Part shown: positions 1 through 12,670 of the stretch, in pieces
Layout of the letters: every line of letters starts with the position of its first letter
Position numbering within the stretch: position 1 is the stretch's first letter
Origin: Calonectria ilicicola
Taxonomy: Eukaryota > Ascomycota > Sordariomycetes > Hypocreales > Nectriaceae
Assembly (NCBI GenBank): GCA_020809705.1
Contig: CP085828.1
Span: 5,518,001 to 5,582,000 of the forward strand
DNA length: 64,000 nucleotides
Direction: 5' to 3'
Program-made: the position numbers and the translations under genes
The notes under the pieces: model-generated
What the model saw: only the letters and a program-made list of their open reading frames with translations
Databases searched by the model: none
Told to the model about the DNA's origin: nothing

Positions 1-241
1 TATCTATGAGGGTATGAAGCGGTAACATGCAAATGGGCGTGAATATACGTTAATGTAGCCTTCCGATAACTTAATGACCTCATTTGAGGCAAGGGACCAG
101 ATGGTTTTCGAAATCACCAAGTTAGATATAGCAAACAATGCCTGAATGTATCAACACCAGGAAACCCCACTGAGATCTAGACTTATGAAGGTGAGATAGC
201 TGACCATATGGCCAAAATGCCTTGTTGAAACCTTTCCAGCA

Positions 242-2779
242 TCACTGCACAGCCGGGCCATAGTATTGCTGGATCGCCGTATCATAATCGTATTCCTCCA
301 ACGCTGCGAGTCTCGTGCCGCGATCGTATTGAGAGCGCCTGCGGCGTTGCTCGTCTCGGAAATGCTGGCCTGAATTTGGAGTAAAAAGGCCTGTGCGAAG
401 ATCAGTCATGATACCTAAGAGAGCACGCAACTGTTGAATGTTCTTACCAACATGCTCTGCGTTTTCGCAGCTCCTTTTCATTTTGGATTGGTTGTCGGGT
501 TCCGGGAATGCCTCTTCCTGACCAGCGAGCTCGGGCATAGGTCCATTCGATGTGAAAAAAAGCTATTGATGTTAGGACAAGGACTTTTCGGATAGAGCTC
601 TTGGAGAGATATACTTTTGGGCGATAGTGTGGTGCTTCTAGCATGACTGAGCTGTTTCGAAACTTTTGCACCAGACAATCTTTGCCCTGGATGGCTGTAC
701 AGCATCATTAATGCATGGTATAAAAACGATGGAGAGGAGAGAAAACTTACTAGCGTAAGATATTTCAGCAACCTTGTCGCTCTTGAAACAATTCCTACAG
801 AATGTTACGCCTGGTTATTTCTTGTGTTCCAAACAGATACCTACCAACGTTGGTTTCCTCTTGCATTAACGAACTAAATTTAAACGTTAATATTCTGTAA
901 CCAGGGCATTGATGTCGAATATAGGCATGGAATAGCACGAACATCAATTATATCGAGTGGCTTTATGAAGTCAGTAAGACATTCAATGTATGATAGGGAA
1001 GCAACTCTTACATCTACAAAGTTGATGAAGGCATACCCGACGCTAAACAATATTTTAACCCCACATGAATGGATGCGTTTTGTAGATTAAATAGAACTCA
1101 CTTGCAGTCGTTGGCGAAATCGATACGCAAGTACATGAAATCGTACTTTCCCCAGCTTGATTCGTCAATAATTCGCTTGAGCATGGCTTGATCGACTTTG
1201 TTTGGAATGTTTCGGAGCATGATCTAATGGGTCAGCGCAATCAATAAATTGGATAAAACAACTTACAGTGGTGCGAACATCTATTCCGTCGCGGATCCGA
1301 CCTATGTCCACATGGTTGTGGTGGCTCGCTAAGTTGTGATAGGGTGACCTTGTGATTCGGGCTGCGTTCTGCCGACGGGAGTCAAATCTGGGATACCCAG
1401 AAGAGGAACGCGATGGGCTAAATTCAGTCCGTATGGTCATTGCTGGGGAAGGAGGTGTTTGGTAAACAGGACGAATCATTGGGTACGATTGAGCCATTGA
1501 TCCAATGGCGCTAATCGACCCAGGAGGCGGCATGCTCTCCAGAATGTAGGGTACGGTGGGGGCTAAAGGGGACTGGATCATGAAAGGATACATTGGAGCC
1601 GATTGAGAGGTAATACCCGGGACGATCTGGCTGCCTGTCGCTTCTTGTTGGTAATGGTGACCTGTGGTTTTGACCAGAGAAAAGTCCTGGAACGCTTCGG
1701 CAATGTCATAGGCAATAGCCGTTTTGGAGGTAAGCGGTGCCACGGTGAGATTGATACCCTAATGAAAGCAAGTTAGAGACGAATCCTTTCCCTCAATGAT
1801 TGAACATACTCCAGTGGTGAGTCCGTTGCAAGTTCTGATGGCTGTAAATGCGTCTGATACTTTACAAAACTGCGCGATTCCTCGAAAGGAGCCATCAGGA
1901 TAGTTTATTTGTCGCACAAAGGCAAAAAGACTTCCACAGCTCTGAAGAACTCTCTGAACCATCTCTGTCATCTGCGCAGTGTTGATGACTGGCCCTGGAG
2001 GCGGGCTGGCTAAAACGTGAACTTGACCAAGCTGAGTGAGTCTTTCATTTGGGCTATTCGCGTCGTCCTTCGAAATTTAATTTTTTTAGAATCATAACGA
2101 AGGGGAAAATAATAACAAGAAAGCCTACCTTGGCATTTTCCCCGGTGGCGTAGGCGACAGCCCAATCGTTCTTTGCCAACTGAAGAGCAGAGAAGGCCCA
2201 ACAAGCATCTCTGATATCAGAAAAATGGATGGAGACGCATTTGCCGATCAATTCAAAATTATGACTACCATGAGGTTTGGGTCCCTTCTCGACCAAATTC
2301 TATGATTGAATTAGGTGATGCATACCATACCTAAGGGAGGAGACCCGTACCTTCAGACAAGCGTCAACCTCGGAAATAGAGAGGGCACCAGACGCAGAAA
2401 CATCGAGGTCATGTGAAATACCAAGCTCAGCACTCAGCACTGCAGCTATGGGCCGGCTGTTTTGGGATAGAGAGAAGTTGAATGTCTCAGTATCTGGGCT
2501 GAAGGTGGACGCAGTTGGCGACAGTCTGGTGCCATGGACAGGAGTCACAAAGGGATCTTTGTCAATAGGGCCCCGGCAGCCGCTTATGGTAAGCTTTACT
2601 GGCGTAGTAGCTGAAGAGGACCCCGAGAAGCTCTGACGCGGTTTGGAGGACTTGACAGAAGCATCCTCAGGAGAGAAGGCTGTCAAACGAGTGTCCGGGG
2701 TGCCTCTGAAAGAATCAGCACCGCCAATAGACGACCGTGGTGATGTCGTATTGAACAGGTTTTCTCTGGATTGAGACAT
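242..2779 (-). CDS. mei2: Mei2-like RNA-binding protein with three RRM domains
   Basis: The spliced product starts MSQSRENLFNTTSPRSS and ends YYGPAVQ. The N-terminal ~140 residues are Ser/Thr/Pro-rich. Two degenerate RRMs follow, one around FSDIRDACWAFSALQ and one around GSFRGIAQFCKVSDAF. The C-terminal Mei2-type RRM_2 is clear: TTIMLRNIPNKVDQAMLKRI, then DFANDCNVGYAFINFVD, then RGNQRWNCFKSDKVAEISYA and LVQKFRNSSVMLEAP-like sequence. That order and these motifs are diagnostic of the Mei2 family, whose fission-yeast founder switches cells to meiosis by binding meiotic RNAs. Seven or more introns were placed; exon 1 is about 2351-2779, and the RRM_2 is split by at least four short introns. A role in sexual development is inferred from the family. 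The exon between about 880 and 965 is the least certain join. Transcribed divergently from sec15 across 1.35 kb. Confidence 0.85.
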
Positions 2780-4127
2780 AATGAAGGCGACAAACTATTT
2801 GAAACCGGTGTGGTGTTAGTTTTGTGGAAGGTGGCGATGAAGCTGGTCGGACACGTAGCAGTGATGGAGGACAAAGATGAGGAAATGAAAGTGAACCGAA
2901 GCTCGAGTGTCACAGCCCGAACTGGACGATCAACGGAACAGATAGAAAGAAACAATTGCGAGTGAATGAATATGCTGGTTAAAAAACAAAAGGGACAGGG
3001 CAGTTTTTGGATAATACTTTTGGCAAGTGGGAAACAGAAACTGGACTACTTGCCTCAGGCTGACGGATAGATCCTAAGGCATAAGCGGAAAGTGGAAGGC
3101 TCAGTGCAAGGCCGATAATTATCAGGCACCTGCAAGGAGAATGTGGCGTATGGTTTGATGAGGGTGGCTACTGCACAAGGACTATCGGCATCGGCTGCCC
3201 ATATGAAGTCTATTAGCCACTTGCGGTTCGTGGTGAGAGAAGGAGAAGGAGAAGTTGAAGGATTCCGAACCTGAGAGACAATTAAATGATTGGAGCAAAC
3301 CAGACATCATGGCATGATAAAAAAGGCAACCAACGGGTTCACATGGCCTAAATATTCGTTGGGTGAAGAACCTGATGAATATCGCTCCTGTAGGTCATTG
3401 GTGGGGCCTATCGCACATTATTGCTAACCTCTCCAAATATATATGCCCCAAAGTATACCAAACGGGAATGATGCCTGTTACTAGAGCTATCATTCATTGA
3501 CCATTCGAATTTCCCGTGTCGGCTCCGTCCGTTTGACCTCATCAGTCCTAACCACCCTAATAGCACAGACTAAGGGAGGAGGGTATCTTAGAGTATGAGT
3601 ACACGCAAGTAATTCAAATTGGAATTTACGGCAGGTTGATTTCAGTTTAATTTTTATTGGTCCTTCATTATTTAGCACCGTTCTCCTGTGTTTGAGAAAT
3701 ATGATTCCGGCCCGAGGCTGAGCGGTAGTCTTAAACCGTCTCGCGAACTCTTTTAGATACTATAATTTAGTTTGGATTTATTGTAGACAGAGTTTTTCCC
3801 CAACACACACGCGCATAAGTTGCTATCCAATGACCCAGTTCGTACCGAAGACTTCAAGCTTGTGGAGTAGATGTGTAACCTCGTGGCAAGCAATCCGCAG
3901 CAGTGTCTAACCTGTTTTGGCAATTCCACGTGCTAGTCTGTGGCGGGGTATCTGAGTTCTGGGACGTGAGCAAGCGCACCTCGCTTTTCGGTTAGACGGT
4001 GCCTAGAACTGTGAACACCTGCTGATTGTGGGTGCTAGCTTGGCAGCTCTGATGACACCTCGACCCTCGCCATCCATACATCCCCACAAGCTTAGCTGTC
4101 ACTATCAAGCACCTCCCGATAGCCGGC
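2780..4127. promoter_or_regulatory. Divergent intergenic region mei2/sec15
   Basis: This 1.35 kb has no ORF with recognisable protein content on either strand. It should hold the promoters of the leftward mei2-like gene and the rightward sec15. I saw no repeat, RNA gene or strong motif beyond ordinary AT-rich stretches. Confidence 0.5.
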
Positions 4128-6937
4128 ATGCCACGACGTCCACCGGCCGTGGATGACTATGCATCTGCAGTGCCGAATGTGATGATGTTTACCTTTTTCT
4201 CATTTCTCGTGCTAACTCTTGTCCTTAGGTCATCCATGCATCAGCAGACTCTGACTTCCTTGATCAGTTGATCCCCGTCCTCAAGGATGCATCCCACTCG
4301 AATCGGACTCCCATCTTGACTCAGTGTTTCAGCCGATACTACGAAGACCGTCAAGCAGAAATCGAACGCATCGGTCTCACTAAGCACGAGGAGTTTCTCG
4401 AATCCGTTAACCGTCTCCAAAACGTTCGAGAGGGCACCGTCACATTGACTGCCGAAATCCTGAAACTCAATCAATCCATCCAGTCCAGTACCGAAAAGCT
4501 TGCAGAACAGAAAGGCGGGCTTGTTAATACCAAAGCAGTCCGCCAGAATATTGCCGATGCTACCGACGCCCTCAAAGAGTCTCTGAAGATTCTCCATGCC
4601 GTAAACAATGCTCACGACTTAGTTCGTCGCAAGAAATATTACGCCGCTCTAAAGTCTTTGGAAGATCTTCAAAACGAATACCTCGTCCCCATCATCCAAA
4701 ATCGCTATGCCACCCAACATCGGCTGGCCGATGTCATTCAAAAATCTATACCAGCTTCACAGAAAGCTATTTCCGAAGCTGTCATGACCGATCTCAATAC
4801 ATGGCTATACCGAATTCGTGAGACGTCCCAATTTCTCGGGGAGGTTGCCTTTTATCACACAGAACTTCGGAGGTCACGTCAAAGAACCAGAGTTGAGGTG
4901 GACTCTTTCCTTGGAAACTTCAAATTGAATTCAGCTATTGAGCTTGTCAGCGATGAAAACGAAGAATTTGATGTGTTAGACAACGAGGAGCTACAGGTTG
5001 ACTTTACCCCACTGTTCGAAGCCCTTCACATTCACGAGGCCCTCGGCCAAACTGACAAGTTCCGATCCGAGTATGGTGCTACTCGACGACAACAGAAAGA
5101 TTTGCTCCTCCCTAGCTCAGTCGACTTGTTGGCGGAAGATGAATCGTCTCTGAGTAGTTTATTGGAAGGTATTGCTGGATTTTCCATCATCGAGAAAGCG
5201 ACAATGCGGCGAGTGCCTCACCTGCGTTCTGCAGCTGATGTAAGATGCTCTCACTGCCATGCTTTTAGCCCGAGTTGTTTGTTAATTTACGCCCTGTCCA
5301 GGTCGAGGAGCTTTGGGAGTCAATGTGTAGTGCTGCGATAAAGTTGACATCGAAAGCTCTAGGCAACGTGACAAACGCCGAGGTTTTACTTAAAATCAAA
5401 GGATTCATTGCTTTGTTTATTCAAACCATGGAGGTAGGCTGTTCAACCTATTCTAAATCAACATTGAACTTACCCTTCCAGGGCTGGGGATATACGGTTT
5501 CAATGCTGGATAATTTTCTCTTGACTCTTTTCGATAAGTATGCCGAACTTTTGAAGCGGCGATTCAGTGAAGATTTCCAGGAAGTGCGTTTGTGTGAGCC
5601 ATTTTATTATCGAAGAACATGCTGATGCATTGGTTAGATTGTTTCAACTGATGATTATATGCCGATGGCAATTAACTCTCTCGAGGAATACGAGAAAGTG
5701 GTAAATGTCAGTTGGTTTGTGCAAGAGAAAACTGCCGAAGAACTTACGTACGAAAAACTATCGCCTACATGCTTGTTGCAAGAAATGCTAATCTACACAA
5801 TGGCAGCTTTCCTTGTGTTCTTCCGTTCTCGCAGATGTATCCTCTTTGCTGCATTGATATCCGAAATTTTCTCAATCAGTTTTACTTTTTCTCTGACGAT
5901 CACTTTCAACACCCGAATGTCATCGACGAAACCCTAAAAAAGGTGAAAACCGGCGACGTGGCCTGGTTCTTGGTACATGGCTCACACCTTTTTAGTCATT
6001 AGACGAACTTCTCACAGAGAAAGTCTGCAAATCTCTGGTCGAGCGCCTTGGCTCTCAGTATTTGGGGCAAATAGTACAAATTCTCATTAATCTCGAGCAC
6101 TTTGAAATAGCCTGTCAAGAACTGGAGCAGCTTCTGATTCGTGCGAGATCATCAACATCAGCCGGGGGCCCACTCAAATTGAGCGCAACAGAGCATTTCA
6201 GGAACAACAAGAAAACCGCAGAGAAACGCATTTTCGAACTAGTCAATTCCAAGATTGACGACCTTGTAGATACGGCCGAATATGACTGGTAAAGTATCCC
6301 GGCAAGGGGGATTCAGTCGATCCCAGCTGACACATGTTTCGTAGGACTGCATCATCAGTGGCAAATGAACCAAGCAACTACATGCAAACTCTGACTCGAT
6401 ATCTATCTAATATTATGGGCTCTACTCTATTGGGATTGCCTCGAGAGATTAAAGAGTTAATCTATTTTGATGCGCTCAGCCACACGGCAAGCAAAATTTT
6501 GGTGAGCTCTCCATTTCTATACACACCGCACCTTTTTAATTGAAAGATAAGGCTCTGCCTCTCTCACCTGAAGTAAAACATATCAACCCTAATGGGGTAT
6601 CGGCACTAGCACAGGATGTGCAATATCTCACCGAATTTGTTGACAGCCTCGAAAACGGCCAAATGCTGCGAGAAAACCTTGATGAACTTCAGCAAACTAT
6701 TAATCTTCTCCAATCTGATAACCACGACGAGTTCTTTGACATTTCTTCACGCAATAAGAAATATGGACGAGTAGATGCTCTGAATGGGCCTACACTATTG
6801 GAAAAGTATTCTACCCATGATATTAAAATCTCAGTGGAAGCACAATTACTAAAGCCGTTTATAGATTGACACCAGTTACCCAGACCTCTGCCAACCCACT
6901 GGCTAACTTTTCTTCACGATTTGGAATGATGAAATGA
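4128..6937 (+). CDS. sec15: Exocyst complex component Sec15
   Basis: Sec15 is an exocyst subunit that links the Rab Sec4 on secretory vesicles to tethering at the plasma membrane of growing hyphal tips. Exon 1 is 4128-4178 (MPRRPPAVDDYASAVPN). It is joined in phase across 4179-4228, with a GCTAAC branch site, to VIHASADSDFLDQLIPVLKD, the conserved start of fungal Sec15. The body includes the coiled-coil-like region LTAEILKLNQSIQSSTEKL and later family blocks such as FPCVLPFSQMYPLCCIDIRN, QIVQILINLEHFEIACQELE and LPREIKELIYFDALSH. About nine introns are needed. The last one has GTATTC at its donor and ends TTTATAG, giving the terminus LANFSSRFGMMK. Stop at 6935-6937. No domain is missing, so I read it as functional. 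Confidence 0.93.
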
Positions 6938-7201
6938 ATCGGAAACGAGCGAGGCACATTCAAAAGCTGCCTGTGTTATGGTACTAGATCCAACATCATA
7001 TTGGAAGGAATGTCTTTACTGTAATATGCGATTGTAGCAGGCGGGAATATTTCTGCCAATCCATCTTTAAAACCCAGCATCAGTCCGTTGCGCCAAGCCC
7101 TTTCCACAATTCCTGTGTCACGTTGAGTGTTGCCCCATTTGTACACCCAGTAGATTCGCCTATGCTTTGAGCAATTTAACCGACGATGTGAGTTGCCAAA
7201 A

Positions 7202-8289
7202 TCACTCAAATTCCTCAGAAGCCATTGGGGCCTGAATAAGCAAATTAGCCCTGTTTCTAATCACCCTAAAGGAGTATGAACTGATGTCCTGAAACATACC
7301 TGCTGAGCTTGCATTGCGGAATAAGGATACATGCCCTCCATTTCGCCATACATCGAAGGGGGTTGAGTCTGCCCGTAAGGAGCTGAAGGGCCAGCCGCTA
7401 CTTGGCCAGGATACATGTTGGGATTCTGACGATAGTCCTGATCGGGAGCCAGGCCGTGACCACCCATGTAGTCGGCGGGGCCCATAGCATGCGATGAGGA
7501 GTGATTTTGTGGCTGAGCCATATTTGCGTGCTGGCCAGGCAGTTGGGGCTGGCCGGCAGGGGGAACCTGAGAGGCGGTTGCGGTTTGCGTAGTTGCCCTC
7601 TTGGCGTGTGATGAAGCTTCCTCACGAGGAACAATGTCAATAAGAAAGTCAAACATGTCGGATTTGGCTAAAGCGGAGGCAATATCAGAACGCTGTAGGG
7701 TTCGTCGCTTGTTCTCCTCAGCATGGATCCATGCGCGCATAGTCAGCTCAGTGATGAAGATGTCACAGCCCTTGGCAAACAGGATGGGGGCTTCGGCCGA
7801 GATCATTTTAACTTCAGGGTCGGCCTTCATGACTTTCTTGATGCGAGCGAGAGGCAACTGGTGGATTTTGTAATCATGTGTATCATTCTCGAGATGGTTG
7901 ATGGTGTGTTGCCAGTATGTAGTCAAGATGTCCTTGTACTGGCCTGTGAGACCTTGGTGAGCCTACGTTGTTGCGATTAGTGAATCTGGTACAGTAATGG
8001 CGGCTTTCTTCTACTCACGTTAGCCCAAGGGCCCGTATAGAGCTCGGAAGGCGCAAAGCCTTGCGAAGCTAGCTAAATTTCAGGGTTAGTAATGGTCATA
8101 GACTCGAGAAGTTGAGGTCAACCTACAGCGGCACAGGCGCCTTGCGTCTGAGTTAGCGAGAAGAACCGGTCATCTAGGGGCGCATTGTAGTCATAACTTA
8201 CCATAATGGCCGCCCTGGCTGGAATCATAAACTGGCCTTGGCCGGTTTTGCTGGGAGTGTGAGGAAGCCGAACTGTTTTGCGGGTCCAT
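7202..8289 (-). CDS. hapE: CCAAT-binding complex subunit C (HapE / Hap5 / NF-YC)
   Basis: This is the histone-fold subunit of the CCAAT-binding complex, which with HapB and HapC activates or represses many genes. With HapX it controls iron homeostasis. The core reads [20 protein letters not shown], then [20 protein letters not shown] and [20 protein letters not shown], the NF-YC histone fold. Upstream is the fungal block [13 protein letters not shown] plus [17 protein letters not shown], the region tied in the family to accessory-factor recruitment. The C-terminal third is Gln/Pro/Met-rich. A last small exon after an intron gives the end APMASEEFE. Start [14 protein letters not shown] at 8289. 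The joins between residue 29 and FAPSELY are uncertain: a 21 nt exon or direct splicing both keep frame only with particular acceptors. It shares a ~300 bp promoter with fcf2. Confidence 0.92.
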
Positions 8290-8588
8290 GATGGTTGATG
8301 GGGATTTGACTGAAGCGTAAACAATGAGAGGTTGGCAGAATAGCGATGACGATTGGGCATCTGCGCTACTCGAGCCTTTAGCTGGTGCGCAAGAGGGGTG
8401 GCACTGCCACACCGCCTCACTTTTGGTGCCACAGTGTGGCGAATGGTTCATACCATGCAAAAAATTTGGAGCTTCAGTCCCAGCCTCCTCGGTGGGTCTT
8501 GCCCCACCAGTCCAATTTTTTTTTATCACCTTTAGTCGCGTTTTGGCAAACTTCTCTTCGAAATCTCTTTCTTTGTCTACAGCAGACC
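8290..8588. promoter_or_regulatory. Shared hapE/fcf2 promoter with two CCAAT boxes
   Basis: A 299 bp region between divergent start codons. It carries CCAAT at 8512-8516 on the + strand and ATTGG (CCAAT on the - strand) at 8352-8356. These are the pentamers bound by the complex containing HapE itself. A poly-T run follows the + strand box. Transcript starts are unknown, so either box could lie in a 5' UTR. Confidence 0.55.
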
Positions 8589-9426
8589 ATGACAGACATC
8601 CTAGATGATCGAGTCGATGAGCTGCTGCGCCAGGCCGAGCAGCGCCTAAAAAATGATACCATATCCGCAGTTCATGTCCCGGCTGCCATGGCGGTTGGGG
8701 TGAAGCTCAACGCTTCCACAAAGGTCCAGTCGCAGCTGACCAACAGCTGCGACAGTGGCAGCAAGTCTGAGCTGGCTGTTCGGGCTCCCCCTCAACCGCG
8801 ATCGGGACAGCAGGGCAAAACCAAGGTGAGCATCCAATTTACTTGTATCCCCACCGATGCCTTCCTACTGTTGGCTTCTGCACTGCTCTGAATGATGAGA
8901 ACTAGCCCTCGTGGCATTTTGACATGGGACAAGTATCCGTTTTGGATCAAAGGACCATGGCCTCATGATTTCCTTATCATAGTTACTCTGACTTTCTGCA
9001 CACTAAATGCCATCTCCCTGCATTCAACAAATTTCAAGAACAGTCTAGGTTAACATGAATTGTCCACAGGCCACCGCAGGATCCCAATGGTTCGACCTAC
9101 CTAAAACCGAGCTCACACCCCAATTCAAGCGAGATTGGCAGCTCCTCCGTATGCGAGGTGTCCTAGATCCAAAGCACCAGAAGAAAGCCCTTCGTGCGAG
9201 TGCTCCTGAGTTCTCTCATGTGGGCGAGATTATTGCTGGTCCAACCGAATTTTACAGTGCTAGATTAACACGAAAAGAGAGGAAGGGTACGATCTTAGAG
9301 GAGGTGATGAGTTCTCAGGACTCAACCAAGTTCACGACCAAATACGCCGGCATCCAGAAACAAAAGTCGAGCGGGAAGAAGGGATTTTACAACAGACTAG
9401 TGGCTCAGCGCCGCAAAAGACAGTAA
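8589..9426 (+). CDS. fcf2: rRNA-processing protein Fcf2
   Basis: Fcf2 is a nucleolar protein needed for early pre-rRNA cleavages leading to 18S rRNA. Exon 1 (8589-8825) encodes MTDILDDRVDELLRQAEQRL and an acidic/polar linker. Exon 2 (9070-9426) encodes the conserved domain: ATAGSQWFDLPKTELTPQFK, DWQLLRMRGVLDPKHQKKAL, EIIAGPTEFYSARLTRKERK, and a basic end KGFYNRLVAQRRKRQ. The WFDLP and RG.LDPK..KK motifs identify Fcf2. The product is 197 residues, close to the yeast length. The intron (8826-9069, 244 nt) is long for this genome, with donor GTGAGC and acceptor CCACAG, and keeps phase 0. Confidence 0.93.
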
Positions 9427-9775
9427 TTTATTGTATACCGTAATCTCGTTTTTAGCACTGGGTTGAATGTAGACGAAACCCTGATGTGATCCGATCTCTT
9501 CAACATATTGCCCCTACAAGATCTATTAAGCATGCTCACTGTAGTTCTAGAAATAGAAAGCCCTACAAATTACACCTCGTGCACGTATCATAAAGTGATG
9601 TGAAACGCTCTGTTTTATAACGATTGCAGACGGTGCATAACATGGGAGAAATGTTATCCTTTAAGGCGCGCCACATAAGTGGTCCAAGAGCGAGACTGGT
9701 CCGTGCACCACACTTTGTTTTCCATTCCTCTCAATGATGGGAACATCTTTGAACCTCACCTTTGTCAAAAGCAGG
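9427..9775. other. fcf2-rsm10 intergenic region
   Basis: About 350 bp between two rightward genes, holding the fcf2 3' end and the rsm10 promoter. I see nothing further in it. Confidence 0.4.
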
Positions 9776-10622
9776 ATGCTACGTCACAGTTTTCGAGTCC
9801 TTGTGCGCCTCCCGGTACGAGTAATTGAGGTCGTTTCGGTTGGGTCAAAACCTACTGACATTACAATCAGGGCGAAGTGCAATGGACAACGCGTCGGGCT
9901 CAGAGCACATTGTATGTTCAAGAATTTCACCTCATCCAAATAAAAACTCTTCTCCCCAATCTTCTCTGACTATTTCTAGAGCATCGCCTAATGACCTAGT
10001 ACTTGAAAAACCCAAGAGTGTCGGCCCTGGAACCGTCGCAACCAAACCATCCAGATACCCTCGATCGCTCGAAGCTCTGCACCTCAAACCACTGCGACGA
10101 GAGGCCGAATACGGCGTTCCTTCTTGCGACCTTCAGCTCCGCTCTTATAGTACACAGCCTCTAGAATTCTTCTCCGATTTTGCTCTTCGAGCGGCCTATT
10201 ACCTTGGTCTACCTGCATACGGACCCGTTCCCCTGCCACGTATTACTGAACGATGGACAGTCCCGAAAAGTCACTTCATTTTCAAGAAGGCGCAGGAAAA
10301 TTTTGAGAGAAAAACTTTGCGGCGGTTAATCCAGATTCGTGATGGAGACCCAGAGACCGTTCAGATTTGGCTGGCTTATCTGCGCAAACACCAGTACTAT
10401 GGGGTGGGCATGAAAGCCAACTTTTGGGAATTCAGCAAACTTGGCGTTGGAAAGGAGATGGATGCCCTCCCCGAAGATCAGCAGGGTCAAATTGACTCAA
10501 AATGGACACACCTGGGTCAAAGCAAGACGATCGGCACTGCTGCAAAGGTGGAGGAGTTGCTCAATTCCCGACGCTTCCGCGAGGCTGCTGGTCTTAAGGT
10601 ACCACCCACAGCTGAAGTATAG
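9776..10622 (+). CDS. rsm10: Mitochondrial small-subunit ribosomal protein S10 (Rsm10)
   Basis: A uS10-family protein of the mitochondrial 37S subunit. Three exons (9776-9814, 9871-9911, 9980-10622) sum to whole codons and give 240 residues. The N-terminus MLRHSFRVLVRLP followed by GEVQWTTRRAQST is a typical basic, acid-poor mitochondrial presequence assembled across two tiny exons. The S10 domain follows: PLEFFSDFALRAAYYLGLPA, PRITERWTVPKSHFIFKKAQ, ERKTLRRLIQIRDGDPETVQ, and YLRKHQYYGVGMKANFWEF. An in-frame ATG at 9734 would add 14 residues; I prefer 9776 because it gives the cleaner presequence. The C-terminal tail beyond the domain is low in conservation. Confidence 0.9.
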
Positions 10623-11187
10623 AGGTACTAAAGGAGATGGAAGGAATATTTGAGGCAGAAGAAGGCATCCCTATTGAGAAAAATCTTCCGCCTGAGAATG
10701 GAAGGTGACTGCCCAACCTGTAGGAATCACTGTAACTATCATGGCATGTACAATAGTTTTGTTGGAGAATCATGTGCTTGTGTAAACTCGCCCTACAGTA
10801 GATACAGATCACTAGTTATGATGCCCCCTCGCCAGCTGCCACGTGAATTGGAGGGTAAACCTGCGCCTAGAGGTTGGATTTCTTGGAGAGATCTTCAGGC
10901 CAATATCGTTACATTGTTTATTTGCCCTCTAATCTCTAGGGGCGTTAATGTTTCAAGTTTCGAATTTATCACCTAGATCTTACGCATCCCATTTCAGCAC
11001 CTGTCTTATATTTCTATCAGTGAGCCTGGGAGGGCTCCCCATTAGTTATTGTTGTTAGACCATCCTGGGTGGGTCCCCGATAGATGCATACACACCAGTG
11101 TTTTGTTCTATCCACTCATTCTGCACACAAGCGCGTTGATGCGAAATGCGACGATTCTTCAATTAGCCTCCCCCTCTCAGCACAAAA
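10623..11187. other. rsm10-msw1 intergenic region
   Basis: 565 bp between two rightward genes. No credible coding frame, repeat or RNA gene was seen. Confidence 0.4.
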
Positions 11188-12466
11188 ATGCAGAAACTAG
11201 CATCAAAAGCGAGCGCTTTACAGCCTCGTGTCGTATTTTCTGGTATCCAGCCCACAGGCGTCCCTCACTTGGGCAACTATATTGGTGCACTACGCCAATG
11301 GGTCCAGCTTCAGCAGGAACCGGACACAAAACTCATTTACTCCATTGTCGATCTGCATGCTATTACGATGCCTCAGCCTCCCGAGCAACTCAGAAGACGC
11401 AAACGCGAGGCCTTGGCGGCGCTTCTAGCCATTGGAATTGACCCAGATCGAGCTACCCTCTTTTATCAGTCTTCCGTCAGTGACTCAGTTCATAGCTCAC
11501 CTAATTCTTCTGACTTGGTAATACTAGGTCCCGGCGCACTCAGAGCTTATGTGGATTCTCAGCTGCACTGCCTCTGTAGGGTATCTTTCCAGAATGACTC
11601 AATGGAAGGTGAGTAACTCTCGCATGTTGGAAAATCTTGCCTTAGTGCGGCACACGAGCTGATGTTATATGCAGAGCAAGTTGAACGTTGCCGATGGGTC
11701 ATCTTTTGAAGATCGCACGGTTGGATCTCGCCTCAAGCTTGGTCTCTTCTCATATCCAGTTCTACAAGCCGCAGACATCCTTGTACACAGGTATGTCATG
11801 AATGGCCGGATACTGACCGTCGTATTCCATTGACTTAAGTTTAGAGCAACGCATGTTCCTGTTGGCCACGATCAGCAACAACACATCGAGTTCGCTCGTG
11901 AGTGCGCAACAAATTTTAACCACGCATATGGGCCTTGCCTCGTGTCCCCCGATATAATCATCCGTATGTGTTCACATTTTAACTCATTCGTCTTCTGACT
12001 AATTTACCTAGCTCCCATTCGTCGGATCATGTCCTTGACCGACCCAACATCTAAAATGTCAAAGTCGCATAAGTCAGAACGCTCACGCATACTAATCACA
12101 GACTCCCCCCAAGAGATCCGGAAAAAAATCGGGTCGGCATTGACCGACTCGATACCTGGAGTCTCTTACAACGTTGCCAACCGACCAGGCATATCGAATC
12201 TTTTAGACATTCTCTCCATATTTGATACCCAAGGACGCAGCCCCTATGAATTAGCCAAAGAGAATAGCACTATGAGCCCGAAGCAACTCAAAGAAATGGT
12301 TATTGAAGCTACAATTTCCGGACTGGACGGTATTCGTGATCGATACGTCGATCTACTCAATACGGGCGAAGCCCATCTTGACACAATTGAGGCTGAAGGT
12401 GCTAAAAAGGCGCAGAAGAGCGCCGAAGATACCATGGAAATAATTAGATCTGCCATCGGGTTCTAG
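11188..12466 (+). CDS. msw1: Tryptophanyl-tRNA synthetase, mitochondrial type
   Basis: A class I aminoacyl-tRNA synthetase that charges mitochondrial tRNA-Trp. Five exons (11188-11475, 11528-11608, 11675-11790, 11845-11963, 12012-12466) sum exactly to 352 residues. Signature motifs are present. The HIGH-type motif is in [20 protein letters not shown]. The tryptophan pocket region contains [17 protein letters not shown], then [20 protein letters not shown] and [20 protein letters not shown]. The ATP-binding KMSKS loop lies in [16 protein letters not shown]. The C-terminus ([20 protein letters not shown]) is the bacterial-type anticodon-binding helix region. The N-terminal leader is short and basic ([14 protein letters not shown]). 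The bacterial-like sequence and length distinguish it from the cytosolic enzyme. Convergent with the importin gene, 204 bp away. Confidence 0.93.
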
Positions 12467-12670
12467 ACACTAGTCGTCGCTTCAACCTTGGCTCACAAGA
12501 ACCTACAAGAGCCAGCAAATGTTTCCGGGGGAACTTGGCTCGTCTTAACCCTCCACCCATGGGTTGTATAATATATAGATATTGTAAAAACATCGCCCTC
12601 CACTCAGGAAAAATGAGGAGCAATAGATGGTGAATCTCCTCCCCTTGCTTGGTAACATCGGGGGTTTTGT

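Noticed and set aside
6976..7209. 77-codon frame beyond the hapE coding end
   Set aside because: It overlaps the true last hapE exon (APMASEEFE) in another frame and looks like 3' UTR.
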